Of a DNA stretch of 64,000 nt, positions 53,377-62,215 are shown in pieces. A model generated the notes under the pieces. The model was not told the DNA's origin. It did no database searches and saw nothing but the letters and a program-made list of their open reading frames with translations. Source of the stretch: Candidatus Melainabacteria bacterium (GTDB lineage Bacteria; Cyanobacteriota; Vampirovibrionia; Obscuribacterales; Obscuribacteraceae); the NCBI GenBank assembly GCA_016699165.1, contig CP064963.1, positions 1,550,001-1,614,000 on the forward strand, read 5' to 3'. The translations under genes were made by a program, and so were the position numbers. Every line of letters starts with the position of its first letter. The stretch's first letter is position 1.

Positions 53377-54819
53377 CTAAAACGCAATAAAACCACAACT
53401 CTTTTTGGCTTGGGCAAGCGCTTGCTTGAGCCAATCGAGTTGACGTGCAATCGGTTTGAAACAAAAGAATTTTCCACCATCATAAGACAATAGCGCCGAA
53501 AGAGGTATGGCAGATTCACCTTGCGGTATCAATTTCAATAATTCATTTATATATTTGATTCGCTCTTTAGACGCGGCGATATCTTTGCCATTTAGAAAGC
53601 GACAAAAGCCTAGCGAGAATCCAGGACGCCAAATGAATTCGCGCCTGTCACGCTCAGGCAAAGTATAAAATAAGCGTAAAGCGATGTGCCCGGGACAAAG
53701 TATTTTGCTTGCTCCTGGTGCAATTTCATCAGCGCTTGATTCTAGATTTAAAAGTTCGAACTTATCAGTTTTTGCAATCTGCGCAGTTTCACGTTTCATT
53801 TCGGATGTTTCTTGCAAATACCAAGAATCGCATTCTTTCTTCGAAATAGCATGAATAAACTTCTTGCCGTCTGCGTTCTCTTCGATAATTTCTCTTTCTT
53901 TAGGGAAACTGACAAAGTCAAGCCATAGCTCGAATTCTTCTATGTTTCGCGCCACCAATTCTGGTGCTCGCCAGTGACAACTATTTTGACTCAAGGCGCG
54001 AGTCATGAAGTTACGTGATAAGACAATATTTTGCAATTCGACTGATTTATGACTAAAAATAAATCCCAGGTCAATTTTTAAACCAGCATAGAAATCGTGT
54101 TTTAAAATTGCTCTGAAAAGCTCAGTGCAAGCCATTGTTTTTATTGTTGCTTGGTCAGAAAAATATTTATTGTCCAAGTGTGTGGCTGCATATGCCAGGT
54201 CGTAATCTACGTAGGGATCATTTTTGTACCATGCCACCAAAAATTGAGCGTTGCGTAATTTTTCAGTATCGACCGGTCCATCGACACAAAGCAAGCGCTC
54301 TACTTCAACAGCATTTGCAAGCGAGAGCAATTCTTCAAAGTATTCTTTGGACAATTCACGTCTGGTATCATCTTCGATCCAATCGACAAGCAAGCCAGAG
54401 ATCTTCTTTGGCATTAAGCGAGCAAGCTCACGTCCATTTACATGTTTGAATTTGCCATTTATTTTAGATTCAGACTGATACACGGGCAAAAGCTGTCCGC
54501 CTTGCCCAGCGCGCGCAGTTTTCTTACCAGACTTCTTGTTTAAACCTGCGAAAAGTCGCTCAAACTCTTCCTTCTTTACGTTTTGAATTTCAAAATCGCC
54601 GTCGTCGGCAAGCGGCAAATACCAGTGGTCGTGCTCGACCATATATCGCAATTTGTAACCATCTGTGTTGTCATCGAAATCACCTGCCATCAAATCGAGC
54701 ATTTGCTCTTTGTGCTTGCGCTCATCTTCTTTCTTTTTAGCCAGCGCCGGGCTCATCATCTCAGCGATTTCTTCTTCGCTAAAATTAGTATCTTTCAGTC
54801 CAAATTTATTCTCTTCCAT
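53377..54819 (-). CDS. Large soluble protein, SseB-like region, unknown
   Basis: 480 residues, no signal peptide or membrane helix. The N-terminus has a charged coiled-coil stretch (about 15-45). A segment at about 85-150 (YLPLADDGDFEIQN, then LLPVYQSESKINGKFKHVNG, then GLLVDW) looks like an SseB N-terminal domain, seen in secretion-associated and other cytosolic proteins. The rest is helical; no enzyme motif. Monocistronic, convergent with the rhomboid gene and divergent from the WG-repeat gene. The SseB reading is a weak recollection. Confidence 0.5.
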   Translation of the reverse strand: MEENKFGLKDTNFSEEEIAEMMSPALAKKKEDERKHKEQMLDLMAGDFDDNTDGYKLRYMVEHDHWYLPLADDGDFEIQNVKKEEFERLFAGLNKKSGKKTARAGQGGQLLPVYQSESKINGKFKHVNGRELARLMPKKISGLLVDWIEDDTRRELSKEYFEELLSLANAVEVERLLCVDGPVDTEKLRNAQFLVAWYKNDPYVDYDLAYAATHLDNKYFSDQATIKTMACTELFRAILKHDFYAGLKIDLGFIFSHKSVELQNIVLSRNFMTRALSQNSCHWRAPELVARNIEEFELWLDFVSFPKEREIIEENADGKKFIHAISKKECDSWYLQETSEMKRETAQIAKTDKFELLNLESSADEIAPGASKILCPGHIALRLFYTLPERDRREFIWRPGFSLGFCRFLNGKDIAASKERIKYINELLKLIPQGESAIPLSALLSYDGGKFFCFKPIARQLDWLKQALAQAKKSCGFIAF

Positions 54820-54870
54820 GGCGCTATTTTAGATTAAATGCTCCACTTTTAAAATGGGTAAAATAAGTGT

Positions 54871-55470
54871 ATGACAAAGCAATTCTTTCCTTTGCTAGTT
54901 GCATTATTTATGCTTTTGGGCGGCGTTCAGCCTGTAAGCGCTCTCAACGTGCCGGAAGACGTGCTTGAGTATAACGGTGATTTGTTTGGACTAATTGATG
55001 ACACTGGCAGAGAAATTATAAAGGCCAAGTACGCGCGCATTGAATACGAACGCAACGGTGTGTTTGTAGTAACCGAAGTCAACAACAAAAACAGAGTCGT
55101 GGGCGAGAATGCCAAACGTTTTTTCAATTATGAGGGAGACGAACTCAAATTCTCGATACCTGATGGCGCTCGCTTTGTGCAGTTCGCCTATCTTGGCAAA
55201 GAGGCGCAAGACGACAAGAGTTATAACATTTTGACATTGCCTGACGACGCGCTAATTGTTTTCGTTCAAAACAAAAAATATGGTCTGTGCTTACCTAGCG
55301 GTAGAGTAATTGACGCAAATGACTTGGACGCAAAAGAGAGAAAACTTTATTTCGATGCCCGAGGAAATATTCATCGCATTTGGCACACTAAAGAGTACGC
55401 CTGGCTTGAGCGCGTTTTGAGCGAGTTCAAACCGGTACGAAAGGTTGTTATCGTTAAAAATAAAACCTGA
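54871..55470 (+). CDS. Exported WG-repeat-like protein
   Basis: 199 residues with a signal peptide (MTKQFFPLLVALFMLLGGV, cleavage near VSA). The mature part opens with LFGLIDDTGREIIKAKYARI, the WG repeat consensus (GLID.G...I...Y). The rest is beta-rich without other motifs. Its stop lies 2 bases from the convergent kinase gene. Binding partner unknown. Confidence 0.65.
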   Translation: MTKQFFPLLVALFMLLGGVQPVSALNVPEDVLEYNGDLFGLIDDTGREIIKAKYARIEYERNGVFVVTEVNNKNRVVGENAKRFFNYEGDELKFSIPDGARFVQFAYLGKEAQDDKSYNILTLPDDALIVFVQNKKYGLCLPSGRVIDANDLDAKERKLYFDARGNIHRIWHTKEYAWLERVLSEFKPVRKVVIVKNKT

Positions 55471-55472
55471 AT

Positions 55473-56429
55473 TTAAGCGCTTACTGCCGTGCTTACAAGA
55501 TTGAGACTTTTGCCTGCGTCCATCACAGCCATTTTCAATTCGCAAACAGATTGATATCTGTCGCGACGCTCTTTCTCAAGCGCTTTTGCAACAATGGCTT
55601 CTATCTGTGGCGGAAAAGTCAAAGACTCAACTACCGAATTTATCGACGGCACACTCATTGTGATGCGCTGAAACAAAGTTTCCATCGCATTTCTGCCCTT
55701 GAGTGGAGCTACACCGGTGAGACATTCAAATATCATACAGCCAAGCGAATAAACTTCGGAGCAGCAATCCACCACTTCGCCTCGGCATTGCTCGGGACTC
55801 ATATAAAGCGGACTTCCAAACACTTCGCCCGGAGCGGTTAGTACTTGAATCAAATTTTCATCCTCATCATCGAGTTCGTTCCACTCGTCGATAGCCTGCA
55901 AACGCTCATCAGACATCGGCATGCAATTACCTGTGCGGGGACAGATTTTGGCAATTCCAAAATCGACTATTTTCGCTTTTATTTCACCACCACTCTCGAC
56001 TAGCATAATATTGCTTGGCTTCATATCACGATGGACGATCATCATGTTATGTGTGTAGGCAAGTCCGCGACAAATCTGGACCAATAATGGATAAAACTCT
56101 TGTAGGTCGATGCGTCCCTTCTGCTCAAGCAGGTCAGCCAGACTGGATCCTTCCAGATACTCCATGACAATAAAAGGCTGGTTGTCTTTTGTGACGCCGC
56201 AATCTATAGTTTCGACCACGTTTTCTTGATTGAGACCGCATGTCACGCGAGCCTCGCGCTCAAAGCGTTTGCGATTGTTCTGGTCTCCACTCATGTGATT
56301 GTGCATAACTTTGATAGCGCAAATCTCGCCCGTGTCGGACTTTTTAGCCTGGTAAACTTTACCCATGCCGCCGGCGCCAACTTCTTTTAAAAGCTTGTAG
56401 CCAGTTCCGCACATCGAAACATCAAACAT
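55473..56429 (-). CDS. Serine/threonine protein kinase (cytosolic)
   Basis: 318 residues, almost only a kinase domain. Glycine loop GAGGMGKVYQA (residues 18-28), catalytic loop HRDMKPSNIM and metal loop VDFGIAK, and GEVFGSPLYMSPEQCRG in the activation segment. There is no transmembrane or PASTA domain, so it is a soluble Hanks-type kinase. The ATG at 56429 is supported by AAGGTG 7 bases upstream; a TTG at 56444 in the same frame is less likely. Targets unknown. Confidence 0.9.
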   Translation of the reverse strand: MFDVSMCGTGYKLLKEVGAGGMGKVYQAKKSDTGEICAIKVMHNHMSGDQNNRKRFEREARVTCGLNQENVVETIDCGVTKDNQPFIVMEYLEGSSLADLLEQKGRIDLQEFYPLLVQICRGLAYTHNMMIVHRDMKPSNIMLVESGGEIKAKIVDFGIAKICPRTGNCMPMSDERLQAIDEWNELDDEDENLIQVLTAPGEVFGSPLYMSPEQCRGEVVDCCSEVYSLGCMIFECLTGVAPLKGRNAMETLFQRITMSVPSINSVVESLTFPPQIEAIVAKALEKERRDRYQSVCELKMAVMDAGKSLNLVSTAVSA

Positions 56430-56472
56430 TGATTTCACCTTCAATCAAGGAAAATCCTATTTTAGCATCGTG

Positions 56473-57399
56473 TCAATTCTGAAATCGACGACGAAGCTGG
56501 CGAATTCGGTCCGCCCGTGTAGACTCGGGAATCTTATCAAGAAGCGTGAGAGGGCGAGCTTGAAGAGAGGGCGGTGGTTCCCAAACTTTTTCCTGTCCGA
56601 AATTCATATAGTTGCGCACGTACATGTCGGTGCCGTGCGGGGTGAGCTGCATGTTGCCTTTAGCCGACTTAAGAGCTGTGCGGATGCCATCGTGGCTTTC
56701 GGAAAACTCTTCTAGCCGCTTATCGAAGCATTCGTTTAATCTTTGCATTTCAGAGTCTTCGCCGCTGGTCAAATCGCTTATTCTGCGCTCTGCTTCGAGC
56801 TTGATTTTTTTTACATCAGTTTGATAATCCCTATTGGAATAAATCTTGTTGCCTATATAAATATAGCGAGGCACATTATCCACATCGAGCGCCATTTGCC
56901 GCCTAATAGTCTCTACCTGCGCATCGATTTTTTTTGCAAGAATAATTTGTTCGTTCTTTCTTTGAGCCTCAAGATTTGCTCTGTACTCCTTTGCTTGCAT
57001 GTCCACTTTCGACTCTGTGTCGCGCTGCAAATCTTTCATTGGCTGCTTCAGACTAGGTAGGCTATTTGACTTTAGATTTTGCATGCCCATTGCTCTGAGG
57101 CAATACTCTTCCATCTTTGTGCCGGGAGCCGCGTTTGCACAATAATTATATTGCTCAATAGCTTTGTTGCGCTGCCCAAGACTGGCATAGGCATTGGCTA
57201 AATAGTATCGAGCTTTGAGGTCAGAGGGATTTTTACCAATGAAACTTTGCAGTAAATTTGCCGCTTCAGCGATTTTTCCGGATTTATACAGTCCCACGCC
57301 GTCTTCGTATTCGCCAGCCTCTACAGGCAACTCAAACACAAAGAAAGACCCCATGAAAAGGGCTGTCAGGGTGAAAAAAGCATGTGTAGATACTTTCAT
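56473..57399 (-). CDS. Exported TPR protein
   Basis: 308 residues. Signal peptide over residues 1-28 (FFTLTALFMGSFFVFELPVEA). The mature N-terminus has two to three TPR units (about 30-110; GVGLYKSGKIAEAANLLQSF, then LKARYYLANAYASLGQRN, then KAIEQYNYCANAAPG). The C-terminal half is a charged coiled coil (about 120-260). Not obviously linked to the kinase gene downstream except by strand. Function unknown. Confidence 0.75.
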   Translation of the reverse strand: MKVSTHAFFTLTALFMGSFFVFELPVEAGEYEDGVGLYKSGKIAEAANLLQSFIGKNPSDLKARYYLANAYASLGQRNKAIEQYNYCANAAPGTKMEEYCLRAMGMQNLKSNSLPSLKQPMKDLQRDTESKVDMQAKEYRANLEAQRKNEQIILAKKIDAQVETIRRQMALDVDNVPRYIYIGNKIYSNRDYQTDVKKIKLEAERRISDLTSGEDSEMQRLNECFDKRLEEFSESHDGIRTALKSAKGNMQLTPHGTDMYVRNYMNFGQEKVWEPPPSLQARPLTLLDKIPESTRADRIRQLRRRFQN

Positions 57400-57533
57400 T
57401 TTTTAGTTCGCAAATAAACCCGCTCGGTGTTAAGACGCCCTCTACAGACAATTGTTCCTCAAAACACCTTTTTTAATTTTCTATGCTAAAAGCCCAATAG
57501 GTGGGTCTCAATCATATTTGAAGGATAGGGAAA

Positions 57534-57770
57534 ATGAAGAAGCAGACTGAATTACTAAAGCTTGCCGGACACACAATCAAAGAGGCAGGCAGACTGCAAA
57601 TAGCCGTATTTCTGCTCTGTTTTGGACTGGCAGCTTGCGGCAACTCAAGCAATGACAGCATCGTCAAATTAGAAAGCCAGGGTAAGACCGTTCTCGATGT
57701 ACAAAAACAGGACGGCGGCGTTCGCATAGATTTAAATGCTCCTGCTCGCCCCGACAAACCACAGGAATAA
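57534..57770 (+). CDS. Small putative lipoprotein
   Basis: 78 residues from an ATG with GGATAGGG about 5-12 bases upstream. After a long charged N-terminus, a hydrophobic stretch ends in LAACGNSS (lipobox with Cys near residue 37), so it is probably lipidated and substrate for the Lnt encoded nearby in this window. The mature part is short and charged with a Pro-rich end. No family known. Confidence 0.55.
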   Translation: MKKQTELLKLAGHTIKEAGRLQIAVFLLCFGLAACGNSSNDSIVKLESQGKTVLDVQKQDGGVRIDLNAPARPDKPQE

Positions 57771-57826
57771 TTCCAGAGCCTTCTGTCTATAATATGGATG
57801 AAGATATCCCGCCCGAGGTTTGATCT

Positions 57827-59065
57827 TTGTCTCGTCTTAATTCGACCTTCAATCATTTGATATCGCTTGGTGCCGCCTTGGCGTTGAGCATGAATGCGTT
57901 TCCTGCTTTTGCTTCAAACTATTCAGAAGGGGTGGATTTATTTGCAAAGAAAGACTATTCAAAGGCGGCCGCCCTTTTTCAAAAGGCTCAAGCGGCAGGA
58001 GAAAACGCCGCAAACGCTTTGTACTACGAGGCTTTGTGTTATCACTATGGCAAAGACTTAGAGCGAGCAAAAATTCTCTATCAACAAGTGATTCGCAAAT
58101 ATCCTCAATCTGAGGCATCGCGCAACTCTATACGAGTCCTGATTAAAATAGATCCAGCCATCGCTAAAAAATATGCCGAAGCGATGGATGGAATTGCAGT
58201 ACAGCAAGATCAAGATTATTTGGCATTGCCTCAAGAGGCAAGTGTCAAATTCTTTCGCACCAATGCTGCTCGCGGACATTTAGTGGTGCCTGCCACCGTA
58301 AATGGTGTACCCACCCAAATGATTTTTGATACCGGCGCATCAAGCACTCATGTGACTGAGCGTTGGCTTTCTATGATTGGAGTCAAACCCAAATATACAA
58401 AATACACTGGGCGAGCAATGGGAGTTGGCGGCGAAGTAAGCTTCAGAGTAGCTCTGCTTACAGTCAAAGTGGGCGAACTTGAGCGCACGATACCAGTGTC
58501 GGTGCAAGAAGGATCTGGTGCTCTTGGCGATGCAAGTTCGAATCCATTGTCTGAAAGCCCATTGCTTGGACAGACATTCTACAAAGATTTTATTTACGAA
58601 ATCGACGATTCTGGACAAAAAATCAGTTTCAAAAAATTAGCCACAAGACCCACCGACAAAAAAGATGCGCACGCAAAGCCACGTGCAAGACTGGCTGACA
58701 ATGAGGTTCCCTTCTATTACGAAGGCAATAGCATTATTGTAACGGTCAAAGTGAATGGGCGCGAGTGCGAAATGATTTTCGACACAGGCGCCGGTTCAGT
58801 TGCTTTTGCAGATAGACATCTTGCCGCTTGCGGTATCAATCGTCCGGTTGAATCACTTCAAGCTCAAGGGGGCGGTGTCGGTGGAAAACGAGATGCTTAT
58901 GTGTTTACTCTAGATAGCGTCAAGTTGGGATCGATTGAGAAGAAAGGCGTGATGTGTAACGTTCTTTTGAATACACCTTTTCCAAAACCTCTTCTGGGAC
59001 AGACTTTTTTGCAAGGTTTGAAATATACAATCGATCCCGGACGCAAAGTGATTATCTTTAACTAG
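57827..59065 (+). CDS. Exported double retropepsin-like aspartic protease with TPR
   Basis: 412 residues from a TTG with GAGG 7 bases upstream. Signal peptide MSRLNSTFNHLISLGAALAL with cleavage near AFA. Residues about 35-130 are TPR-like (GVDLFAKKDYSKAAALFQKA). Two single-chain retropepsin-like domains follow, each with the flap/active-site pattern: MIFDTGASSTHVTERW (Asp168) and MIFDTGAGSVAFADRH (Asp319). Two Asp-Thr-Gly copies in tandem could form one pseudo-dimeric enzyme. It probably acts in the periplasm; substrate unknown. Confidence 0.8.
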   Translation: MSRLNSTFNHLISLGAALALSMNAFPAFASNYSEGVDLFAKKDYSKAAALFQKAQAAGENAANALYYEALCYHYGKDLERAKILYQQVIRKYPQSEASRNSIRVLIKIDPAIAKKYAEAMDGIAVQQDQDYLALPQEASVKFFRTNAARGHLVVPATVNGVPTQMIFDTGASSTHVTERWLSMIGVKPKYTKYTGRAMGVGGEVSFRVALLTVKVGELERTIPVSVQEGSGALGDASSNPLSESPLLGQTFYKDFIYEIDDSGQKISFKKLATRPTDKKDAHAKPRARLADNEVPFYYEGNSIIVTVKVNGRECEMIFDTGAGSVAFADRHLAACGINRPVESLQAQGGGVGGKRDAYVFTLDSVKLGSIEKKGVMCNVLLNTPFPKPLLGQTFLQGLKYTIDPGRKVIIFN

Positions 59066-59619
59066 GCAGCCAGGTGAAGCGTGCGTTCTTTGTTTTCGCG
59101 CGCATCTTGAAGCGGCAAGTCGAGCATTTCGTTTTTGATTATCAACTCGATCATTTGATCGTCGCTTATACAATCAATCGCTAGTTGCATTTCGGTATTG
59201 GTGCAAACGCTAGTGCCAAGCACATATGAACCTGCCGGAATGACTGCATCAAACACTTTGGGCTGGACATTTGTGATATCGAGACCAGTGAGAGCAAAAT
59301 TGACTAACAAGCCCAGATACGCTGCCAAAGCCGCTCCACAGATTCCTATCATTATAGGTGTAAGAACTTGTAGCTCAACAAATGCGGGCGTATTGCTTGC
59401 CACACTTGCGTAAGAGCCAATAACAGCACCAAAAGCCGCGCCAATAAGCATGAAGTGATTCAATGGATGTTTGATTGAAGCAGAAACATTTTCGACATTT
59501 GCTTCTGGTCTTTTAAGAACGAGAATGTCGCTCAGTCCACTAAGGAACAGGCGGTCATACGCTTTAGAGAAAGAAGCTTCATTTTCGAAAACGCCATAAA
59601 CATAATGTGTGATTTGCAT
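59062..59619 (-). CDS. Membrane protein (DUF3341/general-stress-like), unknown
   Basis: 185 residues. The N-terminus, YVYGVFENEASFSKAYDRLF, then SGLSDILVLKRPEANVEN, resembles the entry of ActD/DUF3341 or 17M-like stress proteins. Two Gly/Ala-rich helices lie at about 58-80 and 90-120, and the C-terminal third is soluble. The gene is divergent from the GntR regulator, with an 18-base palindrome in the shared gap, so GntR control is likely. Its stop overlaps the protease stop as CTAG. Confidence 0.65.
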   Translation of the reverse strand: MQITHYVYGVFENEASFSKAYDRLFLSGLSDILVLKRPEANVENVSASIKHPLNHFMLIGAAFGAVIGSYASVASNTPAFVELQVLTPIMIGICGAALAAYLGLLVNFALTGLDITNVQPKVFDAVIPAGSYVLGTSVCTNTEMQLAIDCISDDQMIELIIKNEMLDLPLQDARENKERTLHLAA

Positions 59620-59661
59620 GACCCTAACCTCCGGTCTATTCTTTTTTGATTTCTTTGATTC

Positions 59662-59717
59662 TCGATTATCGATAATCGATTTTTACAATTTCAGTATACT
59701 GGATAATAGATAATCGG
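59662..59717. promoter_or_regulatory. GntR-type operator region in the divergent gap
   Basis: TCGATTATCGATAATCGA (59662-59679) is a perfect 18-base palindrome, and a partial second copy, GATAATAGATAATCGG, lies at 59702-59717. They sit between the divergent membrane-protein gene and the GntR gene, as expected for an autoregulated FCD-type GntR regulator. Confidence 0.65.
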
Positions 59718-59754
59718 TAAAGGATTTAGAGCTAAATTTCAAAGAGGCGAATTT

Positions 59755-60384
59755 ATGGCACTTAAGCGCAGCTCAACCGCTGTCCAGGTCAAAGAATTGC
59801 TGCTTGAGCGCATACTGGACGGCACTTATAAGCCTGGCGAGAGATTAATCGAGCTGCAAATAGCCGAAGAACTTCAAACCAGTCAGGCGCCAGTGCGCGA
59901 GGCTTTGCGTTATTTAGAGGCAATGCGACTGGTCGAAACTGAACCATATAAAGGTACGCGCGTGCGAGTGGTCACCGAACGTGAGCTGGAAGAATCGTCT
60001 CAAGTGCGCTCGGTTCTCGAACAACTAGCCTGTGAACTGGCAGCACCCAAATTAAAAGGCAATTGTGCTGAGCTACAAGCTGAAGCGGATAAGTTTATGA
60101 ATGCAGCACGCAAAAAAGACTTTGCCACATACTCTTTGCACGATACTGCTTTTCACCGATTGATAATGCAAGCGGCAGACAATCAATTGTTGTTATCAAT
60201 CTGGGAATCAGTCGTGCTTGAGTCGCGCTTCTTGCGCATACTTGCAAAAATCGGCGGTGAAAATTTAGTCGAATTTGGTGACGCTCACCTGGTTGTTTTA
60301 GAGGCGCTTGAAAAAGGCGACGGCAAAACTGCAAGTAAATCGATGCGCAATTTGATCTGCAAGTTCCACGGACTGAAAATCTAG
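59755..60384 (+). CDS. GntR family (FadR/FCD subfamily) transcriptional regulator
   Basis: 209 residues. The winged helix is at about 8-75 (LLERILDGTYKPGERLIELQ, then SQAPVREALRYLEAMRLVET) and an FCD ligand-binding domain covers 80-205, with TAFHRLIMQAADN among its metal-site region and LSIWESVV. Such proteins sense small organic acids. It is divergent from the membrane-protein gene at 59062, and a palindrome sits between them. Ligand unknown. Confidence 0.88.
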   Translation: MALKRSSTAVQVKELLLERILDGTYKPGERLIELQIAEELQTSQAPVREALRYLEAMRLVETEPYKGTRVRVVTERELEESSQVRSVLEQLACELAAPKLKGNCAELQAEADKFMNAARKKDFATYSLHDTAFHRLIMQAADNQLLLSIWESVVLESRFLRILAKIGGENLVEFGDAHLVVLEALEKGDGKTASKSMRNLICKFHGLKI

Positions 60385-60392
60385 TTTTAAAA

Positions 60393-61580
60393 TTAGACTT
60401 CGCTTTCGCCTTCGGCATAAAACTCTTCCACTTTGGAAATTTGCTCAAGCTCTTCCTCGCTTGGAAATCTATTCATCTCAAAACGCTCAGGATATAAATC
60501 GAGCGGTATCATGGTATCGCCCATGATGTTCAACACGTGAAAAAGTGGTGCGGCAGCAAGCATTTCTTCCTGGCTGGTAAAAACTATCACACTTGCAGCA
60601 GGTACTGAAGCCGGGATATCTTCTGGCTCGACCACACAAATAGAGTATTCTTTTTTGTTGCTCACATAATCGAGCAACTTGTGCTTGCCGATGATACTTT
60701 CAAAAGAAGCGCTCAACTGCTCTTTCTGTGCATAATAAAGCTGCTCCATAAATTCGTTTTCGAGCACAGACGTGTCTTTAAACAAAGGATGTTCGGGGTC
60801 AAATTCGTATGGATAATAAGCACCATCTTTGAGCAACATAAAATGAGGTGCAAGCGCATCTGGCTTTTCATGCAATTCAGCCACAGCATCAAAAGTGTGA
60901 GCCAATCCGAACTCACCCATCGTTCCAGTTACCATCACATAACCTTTGCTTGGAACCACAACCAGTGTGTCTCCTTTGACCGGGAGTGATTCAAGAATAC
61001 CGCTAAAAACTACTCGCGAAGCGGCATAATCATCGTTTATAGTGAAGAAATGACAAACGTCTTCATTATCTGAGTTGCTTCTTGACGTATCGAATTCAAA
61101 CTCGGTGTTTTTTCCTAATGACTCAATTGCGTAATCAATGGCGTCTTCGAATTTAGCGTTCCACTTGTTTAAAATATAATTGTCGCAATACAAAATTGTA
61201 GTTGGAGTGTCAATTCCAAGTAAGACACAAAGATGTTCGCCAATTTCGATTTGAGGAAAATCTTCTTTGGGATAAAACCATTTTATGCGCACAACTGGTC
61301 GCAATTGAGGCTTAGCTTCTTCAAAGGAAGCTGGGATATTGACCGAATTTTTGGTCTCGACTATTTCTGCAAGTAGTTTTTCTTTAACATCGGGATTGCT
61401 TTCGTATAGTCTGTAATAGGGAGAAAGCGACATTGAGGTCAACACCTCACCACGTGCGCCCTTTATTTGAATAGCAAAAGGATCCAAATCTAAATAAAGA
61501 TTAGTTTGGTCAATCCCGCTTTTAATCAAAGCTTGAATAGCCTCAAGAGCAAAATCTTGTTTTGAAAGTAAATCGGACAT
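60393..61580 (-). CDS. Large acidic soluble protein, unknown (DUF1444-like?)
   Basis: 395 residues, strongly acidic (many Glu/Asp), without signal peptide or helix. Segments such as LVVVPSKGYVMVTGTMGEFG and SICVVEPEDIPASVPAASVI suggest an alpha/beta fold. The N-terminus (IDQTNLYLDLDPFAIQIKGA) vaguely recalls DUF1444/YtpQ proteins, low certainty. Convergent with the GntR gene; the upstream ArsC-like gene starts on the same strand and ends 37 bases before it. Role unknown. Confidence 0.5.
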   Translation of the reverse strand: MSDLLSKQDFALEAIQALIKSGIDQTNLYLDLDPFAIQIKGARGEVLTSMSLSPYYRLYESNPDVKEKLLAEIVETKNSVNIPASFEEAKPQLRPVVRIKWFYPKEDFPQIEIGEHLCVLLGIDTPTTILYCDNYILNKWNAKFEDAIDYAIESLGKNTEFEFDTSRSNSDNEDVCHFFTINDDYAASRVVFSGILESLPVKGDTLVVVPSKGYVMVTGTMGEFGLAHTFDAVAELHEKPDALAPHFMLLKDGAYYPYEFDPEHPLFKDTSVLENEFMEQLYYAQKEQLSASFESIIGKHKLLDYVSNKKEYSICVVEPEDIPASVPAASVIVFTSQEEMLAAAPLFHVLNIMGDTMIPLDLYPERFEMNRFPSEEELEQISKVEEFYAEGESEV

Positions 61581-61617
61581 TGAAAAGCCTCAAATTGCCT
61601 GATACCGTATTTAGTGC

Positions 61618-61971
61618 TTATTTTAAAAGCGGTTGAATATTTTCCACTGGTCGTCCTAGCACCGCTTTTGCTCCGCGTTCCACAATGGGACGTTGAATCA
61701 AATCGGGATGTTTGACCATAAGGTCTATGTATTCTTTGTCGGTCAAGTCTTTTTTGGACAAACCAAGTTCTTTGTATACAGCTTCTGTTTTACGCAATAA
61801 CTCTTTGGCTGGCATATTCATTTTATCGAGCAATTCTTTCAGTTTTTTAGCAGTGAGCGGCTTTGTGTAATAGTTTATTTTCTCGTAGTCGGCGCCTGCT
61901 TCACGCAAAATTTTGTCGACTTCGCGACATTTAGAGCAAGTAGGTTTCTCATAGACAGTAATTTGGCTCAT
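61618..61971 (-). CDS. ArsC/Spx family thioredoxin-fold protein (arsenate reductase-like)
   Basis: 117 residues from ATG 61971; a frame open to 62028 would add 19 residues that do not look like the family. The CxxC motif in KPTCSKCREVDKIL (about residues 9-16) and RPIVERGAKAVLGRP near the C-terminus match ArsC/Spx/YffB proteins. ArsC members reduce arsenate using glutathione or glutaredoxin; the CxxC is more like the YffB/Spx types. It may join the same transcript as the acidic protein downstream. Actual arsenate activity not proven. Confidence 0.75.
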   Translation of the reverse strand: MSQITVYEKPTCSKCREVDKILREAGADYEKINYYTKPLTAKKLKELLDKMNMPAKELLRKTEAVYKELGLSKKDLTDKEYIDLMVKHPDLIQRPIVERGAKAVLGRPVENIQPLLK

Positions 61972-62215
61972 TAGAGATTGCGCCCCCCTGGCAAAAAACG
62001 ATTTTTTGAACAATTTGAGAACATACAATATACAGCATTAAACGTTTAACGAAGTCATAACTTTTCAGCCTTGCACTAGCCAAGCAGGCAAAAATTAAAG
62101 TTGTTATGATGCAAATAGACGTGGTGCCGACGTTATGTCAAACGGTGCTGCGATGGCGTTCGCGGTAGGCACTTCAATAACTACTTAACTAAGGCGGGAA
62201 AGACTCGCACCATAA

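Noticed and set aside
62038..62049. TTAAACGTTTAA palindrome upstream of the ArsC-like gene as an operator
   Set aside because: A single A/T-rich 12-base palindrome without a nearby regulator; too little to support.
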